Both the position numbers and the translations under genes were made by a program. A model generated the notes under the pieces. The model did no database searches, was not told where the DNA came from, and saw only the letters and a list, made by a program, of their open reading frames with translations. A DNA stretch of 64,000 bases, taken from NCBI GenBank assembly GCA_964392245.1, contig CAYMOX010000018.1, positions 1-64,000 on the forward strand, read 5' to 3'. Source of the DNA: JAAUUJ01 sp964392245. GTDB lineage: Bacteria; Cyanobacteriota; Cyanobacteriia; Thermostichales; Thermostichaceae. Below are positions 10,469 through 18,983 of this stretch, piece after piece (the stretch's first letter is position 1; the number at the start of each line of letters is the position of its first letter).

Positions 10469-11914
10469 CTACTGCAACTGGAAAACAGCTTGCATGGCCA
10501 TCACTCCTCCCACAACTGTGATCACCAGGGCACTGGCCAGGGGCAGAAAGCGGATTTTGGGTAGCTGCCAGGATATTTGATCCAGCCGTTGCCGCGCATA
10601 GATCACAAGCAGGCCAACCCCTGTCAGCACTGCCGCCAATCCCAAACTAAACGCTGTCACCAGAGCCAATCCCAAGCCAATTCGCCCCAGGGCAATCGCA
10701 CTGAGCAAGACTACCAAAGCGGAAGGACAGGGGAGGAGGCCTCCCGAGATCCCCAGAGCTACCAGTTCTCTGAGGCTGGGGTTGTCAGGATGACGGTGAT
10801 GATGATGATGGCGGTGATGCTCGTGATCATGGTGGTGATCGTGATGATGGTCATGATGGCTGGAGTGTGTAGCCCTGATCCAGCCCAAACGCTGCAGGCT
10901 GAGGCTGATCCCAATTGCCACTACTAGCCCTCCAGAAATGAGACTGAGCCAGGGATAAAGAGCCTCTGTCACGACAACTTCTGAGGCTAGCCAGGTGAAT
11001 AAACCCAGGAGAAAGATCCCGGCAGTGTGGGTCAGGGTTGTGGTCAAGCCCAGTAAAAGAGCATGCCAGGGGGTGCCTCGGGATCCAACCAGATAGGCTC
11101 CCACCAGCGTTTTTCCGTGCCCCGGAGTCAGCGCATGAAATCCCCCCCAGACAAAAGCGATCAGCATGGCCACCAGAAGAGTCAGAGGATCCAGATGCTC
11201 CAGGGTGATTAAGCGAGTGAAAGGATTGCTAGACCTTCCATTGAGAGAGTCAGCACTGACGATCGGAGCGAAGGCTTGGGGCTCAATTGTCGTGGCTTGA
11301 TCTGGATAAATCGTGAAGTGGATCTGGCGCTGATCGAGCGGTTGACGGAGGAGATCATCAGGATACTGCTGCAGTCGATGACTCAAACTGCTGGTGGTCA
11401 CTGATCCTCGTATCGGGAGCTCCTCACTCTGCACGGTAATCTCTCGCCACCCCAGCCGCTTATCATAATTTCTGTTTCGGTACTCGATCTCCAGATTCGA
11501 CCCACGCCACTCAGCTCTGGCCATGTAAGTGCAATTGAGTCGCAGGGTGGCCAGATCCGCAACTCCAGGAGGGAATGTTACAGTCGCAGTGGTCAGATGC
11601 AATGGTAAGGGGTGCTGATTGAGCCTCAAATCTAAGGAGGTCCTGAATCCCTCACAGGTCGAGGTTGCATAGGTTTGTTTTTCCTCGGCAGAGGTCTGGT
11701 GATCTCGATCCGTATCTATGCCTTGAATCGCCTGAAAGGCTGGGATCTCAGCCATATCGAGAACATAGTCAAGACTAATTCCTTCACCCGTAATTTCCAG
11801 TCCTGAGTAATGATTGATTGTAAAGTTCCCCAGGGGATGCGCCTGCACAACAGCTCCCCAACACCAGATACAGACACTAAATAGAAGGAGTCCCATCCAC
11901 TGTTGTCGTTTCAT
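10469..11914 (-). CDS. NicO-family nickel/cobalt transporter with exported N-terminal domain
   Basis: A 481-residue membrane protein. A signal peptide ending AQA-HPLGNFTINHY is followed by about 210 extracytoplasmic residues. The membrane part begins near residue 250 with the family motif HALTPGHGKTLVGAYLVG, and a strikingly His-rich loop of alternating His and Asp lies around residues 345-380. NicO/RcnA proteins move Ni2+ or Co2+, often as exporters; the His loop fits metal binding. It is the last gene of the operon with the TPR lipoprotein and the two DUF4331 halves. Direction of transport and metal cannot be decided from sequence. Confidence 0.85.
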   Translation of the reverse strand: MKRQQWMGLLLFSVCIWCWGAVVQAHPLGNFTINHYSGLEITGEGISLDYVLDMAEIPAFQAIQGIDTDRDHQTSAEEKQTYATSTCEGFRTSLDLRLNQHPLPLHLTTATVTFPPGVADLATLRLNCTYMARAEWRGSNLEIEYRNRNYDKRLGWREITVQSEELPIRGSVTTSSLSHRLQQYPDDLLRQPLDQRQIHFTIYPDQATTIEPQAFAPIVSADSLNGRSSNPFTRLITLEHLDPLTLLVAMLIAFVWGGFHALTPGHGKTLVGAYLVGSRGTPWHALLLGLTTTLTHTAGIFLLGLFTWLASEVVVTEALYPWLSLISGGLVVAIGISLSLQRLGWIRATHSSHHDHHHDHHHDHEHHRHHHHHRHPDNPSLRELVALGISGGLLPCPSALVVLLSAIALGRIGLGLALVTAFSLGLAAVLTGVGLLVIYARQRLDQISWQLPKIRFLPLASALVITVVGGVMAMQAVFQLQ

Positions 11915-11951
11915 TGTCCCTCTGAGATCGCAGCAGTATCGCCAAGAAAAA

Positions 11952-13250
11952 TCAGGTCCTGTTCAGCAGTGTCAATGTTGCTCTAGCCTTTTTTGCTTGT
12001 AAAGGATCAAATTCAGGATTCATGGCCAATGCCTGGTGCAAGAGCTGTTGTGCCCGCATCTGATCATTCTGGGCTAGTGCGATCATGCCTGCATGGTAAT
12101 AAACACTCGCCTGATGGGATTGCCAGCTTAATGCTTGTTGAATCGCCTCGGCTGCCTGCACAATCTGCTGGTTTTTGAAATAGGCCCAGGCTAGCGCATC
12201 CCATCCCATGACATCCTGCCGTACCTGCAACTCCGCCAGAGCCAGGTCTAACGCCTCTTCTAGATGCCGATCATGATTGCAGTAAAAGATTACCAGCTGG
12301 CGATTGTAAATCTGTTCATTGATTGCAGCCAGGTGAGTAATCAACTCAACCGTCTGGTATTGCTGCTCAGCCCTTTCTGGATTACCTTGCAGGGCATAGA
12401 GATCTCCCAGGGTCGCCAACCAGTCAGGCTGTGGGATCAGGGCAATGGCTTCTTCATACAACTGAATGGCCCGATGTGGGTTCCCTTGAGCAACAGCCAC
12501 CTGAGCCAGACCCGCAAAGGCAAGAGGATAGTCAGGCAAGACCGCGAGGGCCCGATGAAAATGATCTTGTGCCTGCTTCCACTGGCCATCACTCCAGAGC
12601 AACGATCCCCACTGGAATTCATGCCAGGCCAAGGTTTCCCCATATTCTCCCGATTGGTGAGCCATCTCAGTGGCCTGCTGCACCAGGGCTAGGGCTTCTG
12701 CGAAATGTCCGGTTGCCTCTGCTAGTGCCGCCTGACGACTCAGTAAAGAGGCAGAGCTAGACTGCTCCATCCACCGCTGATAAACCTCTTGGGCTTGTTG
12801 ATAATGCCCTAAGGCCAAATGGCTATCTCCCACCACTGCCAGTGCCCGTACCGATCCACTCTCCGCCAGCGCTTGAGCCCGATCCAGCGCCTCCGGAAAT
12901 TCGTGTAAAGCGTAGAGGATCCCTGCTAGCTTGGCCTCGGCCTCCGGATTCTGGGGGTGCAGAGATAGAGACGCCAGCACTGCCTCTTTGGCACGCAGGT
13001 AGCTGGACACATCCCCTGTTTCTCGGGCACGGCGGAAATAAGCATCGCTGAGATGCTCAAAGTTGAGGCTGCTGCGGGGATGTTGACGGCTGCGCTCCTG
13101 CCAGAAGGCTATGGCTTGATCGGCATCAGGGCCGGAGGAAATCCTCGTTGGGACCGGAGAGGTATTAAGAGTCAGTTGAGCATCACACCCCAGACCCACT
13201 AACAAACCCATCAGTCCCATCAATACCAGTCCAGCCCTGATCCAGCGCAT
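11952..13250 (-). CDS. TPR-repeat lipoprotein
   Basis: A 432-residue exported protein. The N-terminal hydrophobic segment ends in the lipobox LGC (about residue 22). The rest is a chain of tetratricopeptide repeats, with repeated patterns such as PLAFAGLAQVAVAQGNPHRA and ALSWQSHQASVYYHAGMIAL. TPR arrays mediate protein-protein contacts. It lies 2 bases after the lipoprotein gene of the DUF4331 pair and 37 bases before the NicO transporter, so all four genes are probably one transcript. It may scaffold the exported partners; that is inference. Confidence 0.85.
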   Translation of the reverse strand: MRWIRAGLVLMGLMGLLVGLGCDAQLTLNTSPVPTRISSGPDADQAIAFWQERSRQHPRSSLNFEHLSDAYFRRARETGDVSSYLRAKEAVLASLSLHPQNPEAEAKLAGILYALHEFPEALDRAQALAESGSVRALAVVGDSHLALGHYQQAQEVYQRWMEQSSSASLLSRQAALAEATGHFAEALALVQQATEMAHQSGEYGETLAWHEFQWGSLLWSDGQWKQAQDHFHRALAVLPDYPLAFAGLAQVAVAQGNPHRAIQLYEEAIALIPQPDWLATLGDLYALQGNPERAEQQYQTVELITHLAAINEQIYNRQLVIFYCNHDRHLEEALDLALAELQVRQDVMGWDALAWAYFKNQQIVQAAEAIQQALSWQSHQASVYYHAGMIALAQNDQMRAQQLLHQALAMNPEFDPLQAKKARATLTLLNRT

Positions 13251-13252
13251 GG

Positions 13253-13870
13253 CTAGTTCGGCACTCCCAGATAAGGGAACTCAGAAAGGAAGAAGGAATC
13301 ATTATCAATGAAGTCCGTGGTGCAGGCTCCTTCACTGATCAATTCCAGCTCCACGTCGATCACATCATCATCCAGCTCACGACCATTCAGGGTCTCAAAA
13401 CCGGAAGGCTGTTCCAGAATAAAAGGCAGAATATCGGGGAGGAGAATATCCGCCAGCGCTTCGACAATCGCCGCATCGTCGGAAGGATCATCCCCCAGAA
13501 CATCATTGAGGCTGTAGAGCACCTGTAAAGAGTTGACAATTTCTCCGCGAAAATCCCGCTGATCATTGGCTGGGATCCCGGCATTAAAACTGTCTTCTAG
13601 GGCTGGAAAAGGAGGGGAGGGCTCCAGGGGATTAGGGGGAATGAAAACCGTCAACAGCGCTGGTAATGCCATGCGATCAACCTGAGCTGAGACCGAAGGC
13701 GGCGGAGCGGTTGTGGTGGGTAATGGACTGGGCACCGAGACGATGGGAGAACTTTCATCATCTCCACAGGCTGAGGTAACAATGGTCACACTGAGGATCA
13801 ATCCCAGCAGCAAGAGAGACAGAAGAGATCGGCGTAGCAACGCCCCCAGAGTTTTTAGTAGGTTCTTCAT
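13253..13870 (-). CDS. DUF4331 C-terminal-half lipoprotein
   Basis: A 205-residue exported protein whose mature part matches the second half of the DUF4331 domain: QVDRMALPALLTVFIPPNP, then DSFNAGIPAND, LNGRELDDDVIDVEL and the closing FLSEFPYLGVPN. The N-terminus MKNLLKTLGALLRRSLLSLL leads to a lipobox ending TSAC, then a Pro/Ser/Thr-rich linker. I chose ATG 13870 because it gives a normal lipoprotein signal; ATG 13915 would add 15 odd residues. The gene follows the N-terminal half by 48 bases. In DUF4331 proteins both halves normally lie in one chain. Confidence 0.75.
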   Translation of the reverse strand: MKNLLKTLGALLRRSLLSLLLLGLILSVTIVTSACGDDESSPIVSVPSPLPTTTAPPPSVSAQVDRMALPALLTVFIPPNPLEPSPPFPALEDSFNAGIPANDQRDFRGEIVNSLQVLYSLNDVLGDDPSDDAAIVEALADILLPDILPFILEQPSGFETLNGRELDDDVIDVELELISEGACTTDFIDNDSFFLSEFPYLGVPN

Positions 13871-13918
13871 GATTGCACCTGAAACAGTACTGTGTTTGTG
13901 AGTTGCTAAAGGCATGGA

Positions 13919-14545
13919 TCAGGCGCGCGTCACGCCCCAAAAGCCGATCTGCCCTGAGCCCAGGAGACTGGAGGGTACATCGATGACAATGGCAGAAACA
14001 TTCAGTCCCAGGAAAAAGTCCTCACCCACAATGCCATTGCAGAAGGCTAGACCATCATTAAAGCCATCCAAATCAAAAAAGAAGGGATCATCTCGAACTC
14101 CAGCAAATAACAGAACTCCCCCGGATCCCTGAATTGTGGTTTCCACCGGACCACTGGCCAGAATTTGAGAAGAGCCATTGTCCTCCAGACTGAGGGTAAT
14201 TTGCTGGCTGCTACCACCACCACTAAAGCCTGCCCTGAAGGTCAGATCCTCACGGGCATCGCCATTCTGATCAATGAGAAAGTCATAGGTGGCATTGGTC
14301 GAAAAACTGGTGGGGCTGTTGACACCTGCGGCAGGATTGACAGTCATGACCAGTACAGTGCGACTCAGATCCTGAGGGCTCCCGGGATGAAAGATATACA
14401 TATCATTGATATCCGTCTGGCCATCCTGGCGCACAAACGGGGCATCGAGGTGATCAGCGGCGTGAGCAGGAGAGCTGCAGACAAAACTGAGTGCAGCCAG
14501 AATCAGTAAAAGGGGTGCCATCAGCCCCCTGAGTTGTCGAATCAT
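13919..14545 (-). CDS. DUF4331 N-terminal-half exported protein
   Basis: A 208-residue protein with a signal peptide ending SSPAHA-ADHLDAP. The mature part has the DUF4331 opening DGQTDINDMYIFHP, the strand TVLVMTVNPAAG, a TYDFLIDQNGDA segment and ends at LLGSGQIGFWGVTRA. That point is where single-chain DUF4331 proteins pass into the second half. The function of DUF4331 is not established to my knowledge; the domain looks beta-rich and extracellular. It is the first gene of the four-gene operon ending with the NicO transporter. Confidence 0.75.
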   Translation of the reverse strand: MIRQLRGLMAPLLLILAALSFVCSSPAHAADHLDAPFVRQDGQTDINDMYIFHPGSPQDLSRTVLVMTVNPAAGVNSPTSFSTNATYDFLIDQNGDAREDLTFRAGFSGGGSSQQITLSLEDNGSSQILASGPVETTIQGSGGVLLFAGVRDDPFFFDLDGFNDGLAFCNGIVGEDFFLGLNVSAIVIDVPSSLLGSGQIGFWGVTRA

Positions 14546-14602
14546 ATATTCTCCGTATCAACAATCCCATTAACTCATACGACTCTTTTTCACAAAAAGA
14601 TC

Positions 14603-15415
14603 TCAAGGAGAGGGCTGACGGGAGGGAAGATCGGCGGCAATTCGATAAACATAACCCTGATCAAACTCCAGATTCTCTGGCCAGGCATACTCATAGAGCC
14701 GTGTCAGAATCAGGGGTAAGGTCTTGGCCCACTGTTTCAGGTTGGTATTGAGTTCTTCCACTGAGCTGCGAGTCGAGGGATCAGGGGTGGCATAGTCGAC
14801 CCCAAAGCCCACCAGGGCATAGGGCAGTTCAGCTTCCCCCGCCAGCACAAATTCTGGTCCCGAGGTCTGACTGATGGCGCTGATCCCTAGCCGAGTGAGA
14901 TGGTTGAGCTCAATTTGGGTAGAAAAGCGCGGCCCAAATACATGACCGTAAATGCCTTGAGCCACCGGGTTTGGTAGGAGCTGAATTAAATGCTGGCGCA
15001 ATTCCGGCGAACAGGCCTGACTCACCAGATAGTGGCCTCGATCGGGATCATTGGGCTGGGTGAAGAGGGTACAGGCACTTCCATCCGGGAGCTGATTACT
15101 GGGAAAGAAAACATCCTCAAAGATCAGGGGCACAGCCAGGGGCAATTCAGGATCCAGCACCCCCACCACCGAGAAGCTGACAATGCAATCGGCCCCCCAT
15201 TGCTGCAGAGCGCGGATATTGCCTCGATGGTTGACCAGGTGAGGTAGGAGCGCATGTCCTACTCCATGCCGCAAAATCATTGCCAGAGAATGGGGTCCCG
15301 AGCCCTGACTTTCCCAGAGCGGTACGGGGCCAAAGTCGGTAGCCAAGATCACTTCTGCAAGTGTTAACTGCGAGGGAATATCGCTGTTGGACCCGAGAAT
15401 AACGCCAATTTTCAT
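14603..15415 (-). CDS. Purine nucleoside / methylthioadenosine phosphorylase family protein
   Basis: Family 2 nucleoside phosphorylase (MtnP/PNP type) that cleaves a purine nucleoside with phosphate. It starts MKIGVILGSNSDI, has HGVGHALLPHLVNHRGNIRA in the substrate and phosphate region, GPRFSTQIELNHL and SQTSGPEFVLAGEAELPYA, then DYATPD near the base site. The chosen ATG 15415 fits the family start; a TTG at 15433 would add MPIRWS. MTA versus guanosine specificity cannot be told by eye. It is not in an evident methionine-salvage operon. Confidence 0.8.
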   Translation of the reverse strand: MKIGVILGSNSDIPSQLTLAEVILATDFGPVPLWESQGSGPHSLAMILRHGVGHALLPHLVNHRGNIRALQQWGADCIVSFSVVGVLDPELPLAVPLIFEDVFFPSNQLPDGSACTLFTQPNDPDRGHYLVSQACSPELRQHLIQLLPNPVAQGIYGHVFGPRFSTQIELNHLTRLGISAISQTSGPEFVLAGEAELPYALVGFGVDYATPDPSTRSSVEELNTNLKQWAKTLPLILTRLYEYAWPENLEFDQGYVYRIAADLPSRQPSP

Positions 15416-15433
15416 ACTCCACCTGATCGGCAA

Positions 15434-15800
15434 CAGCTGACAGCCCTCCCATCGTTAAGGAATCAGCACGGACTCAGAGAGGATTCTTATATATCTACAT
15501 CTTTAGATGCGTCGAATCAAGATATCGCGTTTCCTCACTTGATGAAAGACAGTTAACCGATCGATCAAGCACTTCTCGATCCAGAAGGCCTACAGCAAGA
15601 AACTGGGAAATGCTGTACCCCCAGGGATCAGATCTCACTCGCAGAAGAGCCTGATGACAGGCAACTGAGAGAATCTGAATGCGGGGGGGAGTAAAATCTT
15701 GACTCTGGCATGGTTTCAAAACGTAAAGTCACAAAACTACAGAAACTTAGCTGATTCCCTCATCTGGGGTATTGTGAAGTGAGATTTTGGAGGCATAAGC
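15434..15800. other. Intergenic stretch upstream of psaE
   Basis: A 367-base gap between the divergent phosphorylase and psaE genes. It must contain the psaE promoter and leader, but I cannot place -35/-10 boxes with confidence. A 74-codon minus-strand open frame (15495-15719) is present; its product has no recognisable domain and I do not call it. TTTTGGAGGC just before 15801 is the psaE ribosome binding site. Confidence 0.5.
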
Positions 15801-16028
15801 ATGGCAATTCAGCGTGGCGCCAAGGTCAGGGTTCTGCGCAAGGAGTCCTACTGGTATCGGGATGTCGGTACTGTGGCTGCGGTTGATAAAGGCGGGATCC
15901 TGTACCCTGTAATTGTCCGTTTTGACAAAATTAACTACTACAACATCAACACCAACAACTTCCGTGAAGATGAACTGCAGGTGGTTTCAGCTCCTCCGGC
16001 AAAAAAAGGTAAGTCGGGCGAGGAATAA
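15801..16028 (+). CDS. psaE: Photosystem I reaction centre subunit IV
   Basis: PsaE is a peripheral stromal-side (cytoplasmic) subunit of photosystem I that stabilises PsaC and helps ferredoxin/flavodoxin docking and cyclic electron flow. The 75 residues show the small SH3-like beta barrel: RGAKVRVLRKESYWYRDVGT, then YPVIVRFDKINYYNINTNNF and a basic C-terminal tail. A strong GGAGG lies 9 bases before the ATG. It is monocistronic here. This gene alone identifies the host as a cyanobacterium. Confidence 0.97.
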   Translation: MAIQRGAKVRVLRKESYWYRDVGTVAAVDKGGILYPVIVRFDKINYYNINTNNFREDELQVVSAPPAKKGKSGEE

Positions 16029-16107
16029 TCGTCTGTCGGTTTTTGGCCCAGTCTGGATCCCTACCAGGGCTCTCTGGCTGGGTTTTATGTATGTTTGAGA
16101 ACCTTGG

Positions 16108-16959
16108 GTGCCAGAACTCCCTGAAGTCGAGACGGTTCGCTGTGACCTGGAAGCCTTAACTCTGACAGACGTGGTGACCCAGGTCGATATCCTGCTGGAA
16201 CGCTCCGTTGCCTATCCCGATCCCGCTACCTTCACCAGAATTCTGGTCGGAGGTCAATTTAAAGCCTGGAACCGCCGGGGTAAATACCTGGTTGCTTCCT
16301 TTGATCAGGGCTTTCATCTCGGGATCCACCTGCGCATGACGGGGCAATTGCTCTATCTTCCTACCCCCTCTCCCCCGACCCCCCATACGCGGGTGCGTTT
16401 TTGGCTTCAGGGGGGCAAAGAATTACGGTTTCAGGATCAGCGCACCTTTGGACAGCTTTGGGCTATTCCGCAGGGGCAGGCTGTTCCTACGGTGATCACT
16501 GCATTACAACGGCTTGGCCCCGAACCCTTTTCTCCAGATTTTTCTCCCGCTCATCTGGCTCAAGCCTTGAGCAAACGTCAGCATGCGATTAAATCGGCCC
16601 TATTGGATCAGCATCTGGTGGCAGGGCTGGGAAATATCTATGCCGATGAAGCCCTTTTTCTCAGTTATATTCATCCCCTCACTGCCTGCAACCGCCTGGG
16701 AGTAAAGGAGATCGAAACTCTGCATACTCAGATCCTGCAGGTCCTCACCGACGGTTTACACCACCGAGGCACAACATTGCGCAACTATCGGGATGCTGCA
16801 GGCATCAATGGCAATTATCAGGGACAGGCCTGGGTGTATGGCCGCCGCGATCTCCCCTGCCGTCGTTGTGGAACCCGGATTGAGCGCCTGAAAATTGCAG
16901 GTCGATCCGCCCATTTCTGCCCCACCTGCCAACTCGAAGTTGCGAAGCTGCCGCTATAA
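16108..16959 (+). CDS. mutM: Formamidopyrimidine-DNA glycosylase
   Basis: Base-excision repair enzyme that removes 8-oxoguanine and formamidopyrimidines and nicks the strand. The GTG at 16108 gives PELPEVETV; the catalytic Pro2 and Glu3 must follow the initiator, so this start is certain. Further marks are the GRRGKY-like RRGKYLVASF, the LRMTG motif, the helix-two-turn-helix GLGNIYADEALF and a C-terminal zinc finger (CRRC ... CPTC). Length 283 is normal. It lies 79 bases after psaE on the same strand. Confidence 0.96.
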   Translation: MPELPEVETVRCDLEALTLTDVVTQVDILLERSVAYPDPATFTRILVGGQFKAWNRRGKYLVASFDQGFHLGIHLRMTGQLLYLPTPSPPTPHTRVRFWLQGGKELRFQDQRTFGQLWAIPQGQAVPTVITALQRLGPEPFSPDFSPAHLAQALSKRQHAIKSALLDQHLVAGLGNIYADEALFLSYIHPLTACNRLGVKEIETLHTQILQVLTDGLHHRGTTLRNYRDAAGINGNYQGQAWVYGRRDLPCRRCGTRIERLKIAGRSAHFCPTCQLEVAKLPL

Positions 16960-17024
16960 CTACTTCTTAACGGTCTTCACTGCAGTACATTGAAACGGTT
17001 AGGTTGCCTCCTGGATGATGGCTT

Positions 17025-17882
17025 GTGCTCGAACAATTGCAACTGATTCTTTATGGAGTGGTCTACGGCAGCATTCTTGCTCTCGGGGCCATTGGGGTTT
17101 CGCTGCTCTTTGGCATTCTCCGGTTTGCTAATTTTGCCCACGGAGATCTGATGACGCTCGGAGCCTATTTCGGGTTTACAGCTGTCAGTCTGGGCCTCCC
17201 CCTCTGGTTAAGTTTTCCCATCGCCATGGTGGCAACCGTTCTGGTGGCCCTGGGCATCGATCGATTTTTGTTTAAACGCCTGCGCCGCCGAGAGCCTGTG
17301 ATTCTACTCATCTCTTCTTTTGGGGTGGGCCTGATCCTGCGCAGCACCGTGCAGTTGATCTGGGGTACTGACAATCAGGTTTACCGCACCGGCATCCAGA
17401 AACCCCTCCTGTGGCTGGGACTTCGCATCAAACCGGATCAAGTGGTGATTGTCCTGGGTGCCCTGCTTTTGGTCATGGCACTGCATCTCTTCCTGCAGCG
17501 AACCCGTGTGGGCAAAGCGATGCGAGCGATGGCAGACAATGTCAGCCTGGCCCAGATCACAGGGATCGACACCGAAGAAGTGGTGCGCTGGACCTGGATC
17601 CTGGGAGCCACACTTGCCTGCGCAGCTGGTCTATTTCTGGGTCTGGATACTCGACTGCATCCCACCATGGGCTGGACTCAGTTACTCCCTGTGTTTGCTG
17701 CTGCCATTTTGGGGGGAATTGGCCGTCCCTATGGAGCCATTGTGGGCGGACTGGTGATCGGCATAACGGAAGAACTCTCCACACAGGTGATCTCACCCGC
17801 TTATCGCTCGGGCACCGCCTTTGCGGTTCTGGTTCTGATGCTGATCCTACGCCCCACGGGTCTGTTTGGAGGGCGTTCCTGA
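17025..17882 (+). CDS. livH: Branched-chain amino acid ABC transporter permease (LivH family)
   Basis: Inner-membrane permease of 285 residues and about eight hydrophobic segments. It has the LivH signatures FGILRFANFAHGDLMTLGAY and GIDTEEVVRWTWILGA and the C-terminal loop AAILGGIGRPYGAIVGGLVI. The start is GTG at 17025. It overlaps livM by one base (TGATG), so the two are translationally coupled. In cyanobacteria such pairs serve neutral amino acid (Nat) or urea (Urt) uptake. No binding protein or ATPase is in the window, so the substrate is open. Confidence 0.88.
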   Translation: MLEQLQLILYGVVYGSILALGAIGVSLLFGILRFANFAHGDLMTLGAYFGFTAVSLGLPLWLSFPIAMVATVLVALGIDRFLFKRLRRREPVILLISSFGVGLILRSTVQLIWGTDNQVYRTGIQKPLLWLGLRIKPDQVVIVLGALLLVMALHLFLQRTRVGKAMRAMADNVSLAQITGIDTEEVVRWTWILGATLACAAGLFLGLDTRLHPTMGWTQLLPVFAAAILGGIGRPYGAIVGGLVIGITEELSTQVISPAYRSGTAFAVLVLMLILRPTGLFGGRS

Positions 17883-18835
17883 TGGAGTGGGCAGGGCTTC
17901 TGAATTTCGTTGTACTTTTTCTCACCCTTGCGGGGATTTACGCCATTCTCACCCTCGGTCTGAATGTGCAGTGGGGATACACAGGAATGCTCAATCTGGG
18001 AGTGGGGGCCTTTTTTGCCATCGGAGCTTATACGAGCGCGATTCTCACCACACCCTCCAGCAGCGACCATTTGGGAGGCTTTGGACTGCCCTTCTGGCTG
18101 GGAGTGTTGGGAGCCATCCTCATGGCCGGATTTCTGGCTTTCCTGATCGGGCTGATTACTCTGAACCTTCGCTCTGATTACCTGGCGATCGCCTCGATTG
18201 GTCTGGCGGAAATTGTGCGCCTGATCCTGAAAAACGAAGATTGGTTAACCCATGGGGTGCGGGGGATTGCAGCCATTCCCAAGCCTTTGTCGGGACTGAT
18301 CGAGGGAAGGGATGACCTGGTTTACTGCCTCCTAGTGTTGTCAGCTGTGGCGGGAATCTACTGGGCTTTGGAACGAGCCTATAGATCCCCATGGGGGCGA
18401 GTTTTGCGGGCCATCCGTGAAGATGAACTGGCCACCGGGGCAGCCGGGAAAAGTGTCCTCAACTTTCGTCTCCAGGCTTTTGTCTTGGGATCACAGGTGA
18501 TGGGGTTAGCAGGAGCCCTTTACGCCCATTTTGTCACCTTCATTAGTCCCGAGGCCTTTCAACCTGAATTTGCCACGTTTATTGTTTGGGTGATGTTAAT
18601 TGCAGGCGGGAGTGGAAACAATCGGGGTGCTCTCCTGGGAGCTGTGGCCATCTGGGGGATCCGTTCTCTGACAGAGCTGTGGGCAGGTTTTCTGCCTTCG
18701 GAACTGGCAACCCGAGTGGGGCCCCTCAGAATTTTACTGATTGGCGTTCTGCTGCAGGTGATCCTATTGCTGCGACCCCAGGGGGTATTACCGGAACGCC
18801 CTCCCCAGTCTCAGGAGTCATCCCTGAAGCCCTAG
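17882..18835 (+). CDS. livM: Branched-chain amino acid ABC transporter permease (LivM family)
   Basis: Second permease subunit, 317 residues, starting MEWAGLLNFVVLFLTLAGIY at ATG 17882. Family signatures are LGLNVQWGYTGMLNLGVGAF, then NLRSDYLAIASIGLAEIVRL and RAIREDELATGAAGKSV with GGSGNNRGALLGA near the end. The frame stays open upstream to 17411, but that part lies inside livH in another frame and is not membrane-like, so it is not coding. It forms the transmembrane channel with LivH. The partner ATPases must be encoded elsewhere. Confidence 0.88.
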   Translation: MEWAGLLNFVVLFLTLAGIYAILTLGLNVQWGYTGMLNLGVGAFFAIGAYTSAILTTPSSSDHLGGFGLPFWLGVLGAILMAGFLAFLIGLITLNLRSDYLAIASIGLAEIVRLILKNEDWLTHGVRGIAAIPKPLSGLIEGRDDLVYCLLVLSAVAGIYWALERAYRSPWGRVLRAIREDELATGAAGKSVLNFRLQAFVLGSQVMGLAGALYAHFVTFISPEAFQPEFATFIVWVMLIAGGSGNNRGALLGAVAIWGIRSLTELWAGFLPSELATRVGPLRILLIGVLLQVILLLRPQGVLPERPPQSQESSLKP

Positions 18836-18848
18836 AATGATCGCCCTC

Positions 18849-18885
18849 GTGTCAACTAGCGAGGTGAGTTAACACTGCTTATAAT
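18849..18885 (+). promoter_or_regulatory. Inverted repeat followed by a -10-like box, ahead of labA
   Basis: GTGTCAACT (18849-18857) and AGTTAACAC (18867-18875) form a 9-base inverted repeat with one mismatch and a 9-base spacer. TATAAT follows at 18880-18885. The repeat could be the livHM end hairpin or an operator at a labA promoter. It is about 100 bases upstream of the labA ATG. I see no good -35 box. Confidence 0.35.
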
Positions 18886-18983
18886 AGAGGGCTAATGCTT
18901 ATGCAGTCTGAATAAAGATGACTTCAATGCAGACTTAACCAAGCCGATAGACTATTCACAATAAAAGGTAAAAGGCTATAATT

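Noticed and set aside
10790..10865. Short tandem repeat resembling a CRISPR or satellite
   Set aside because: It is the codon repetition of the His/Asp-rich loop in the NicO transporter.
15495..15719. 74-codon minus-strand frame upstream of psaE
   Set aside because: Possible but unsupported: no domain, no clear ribosome site, and the region must hold the psaE promoter.
17411..17881. 157-codon in-frame extension ahead of livM
   Set aside because: It lies inside livH in another frame, is not hydrophobic and has no family similarity; ATG 17882 with the TGATG overlap is the clear start.
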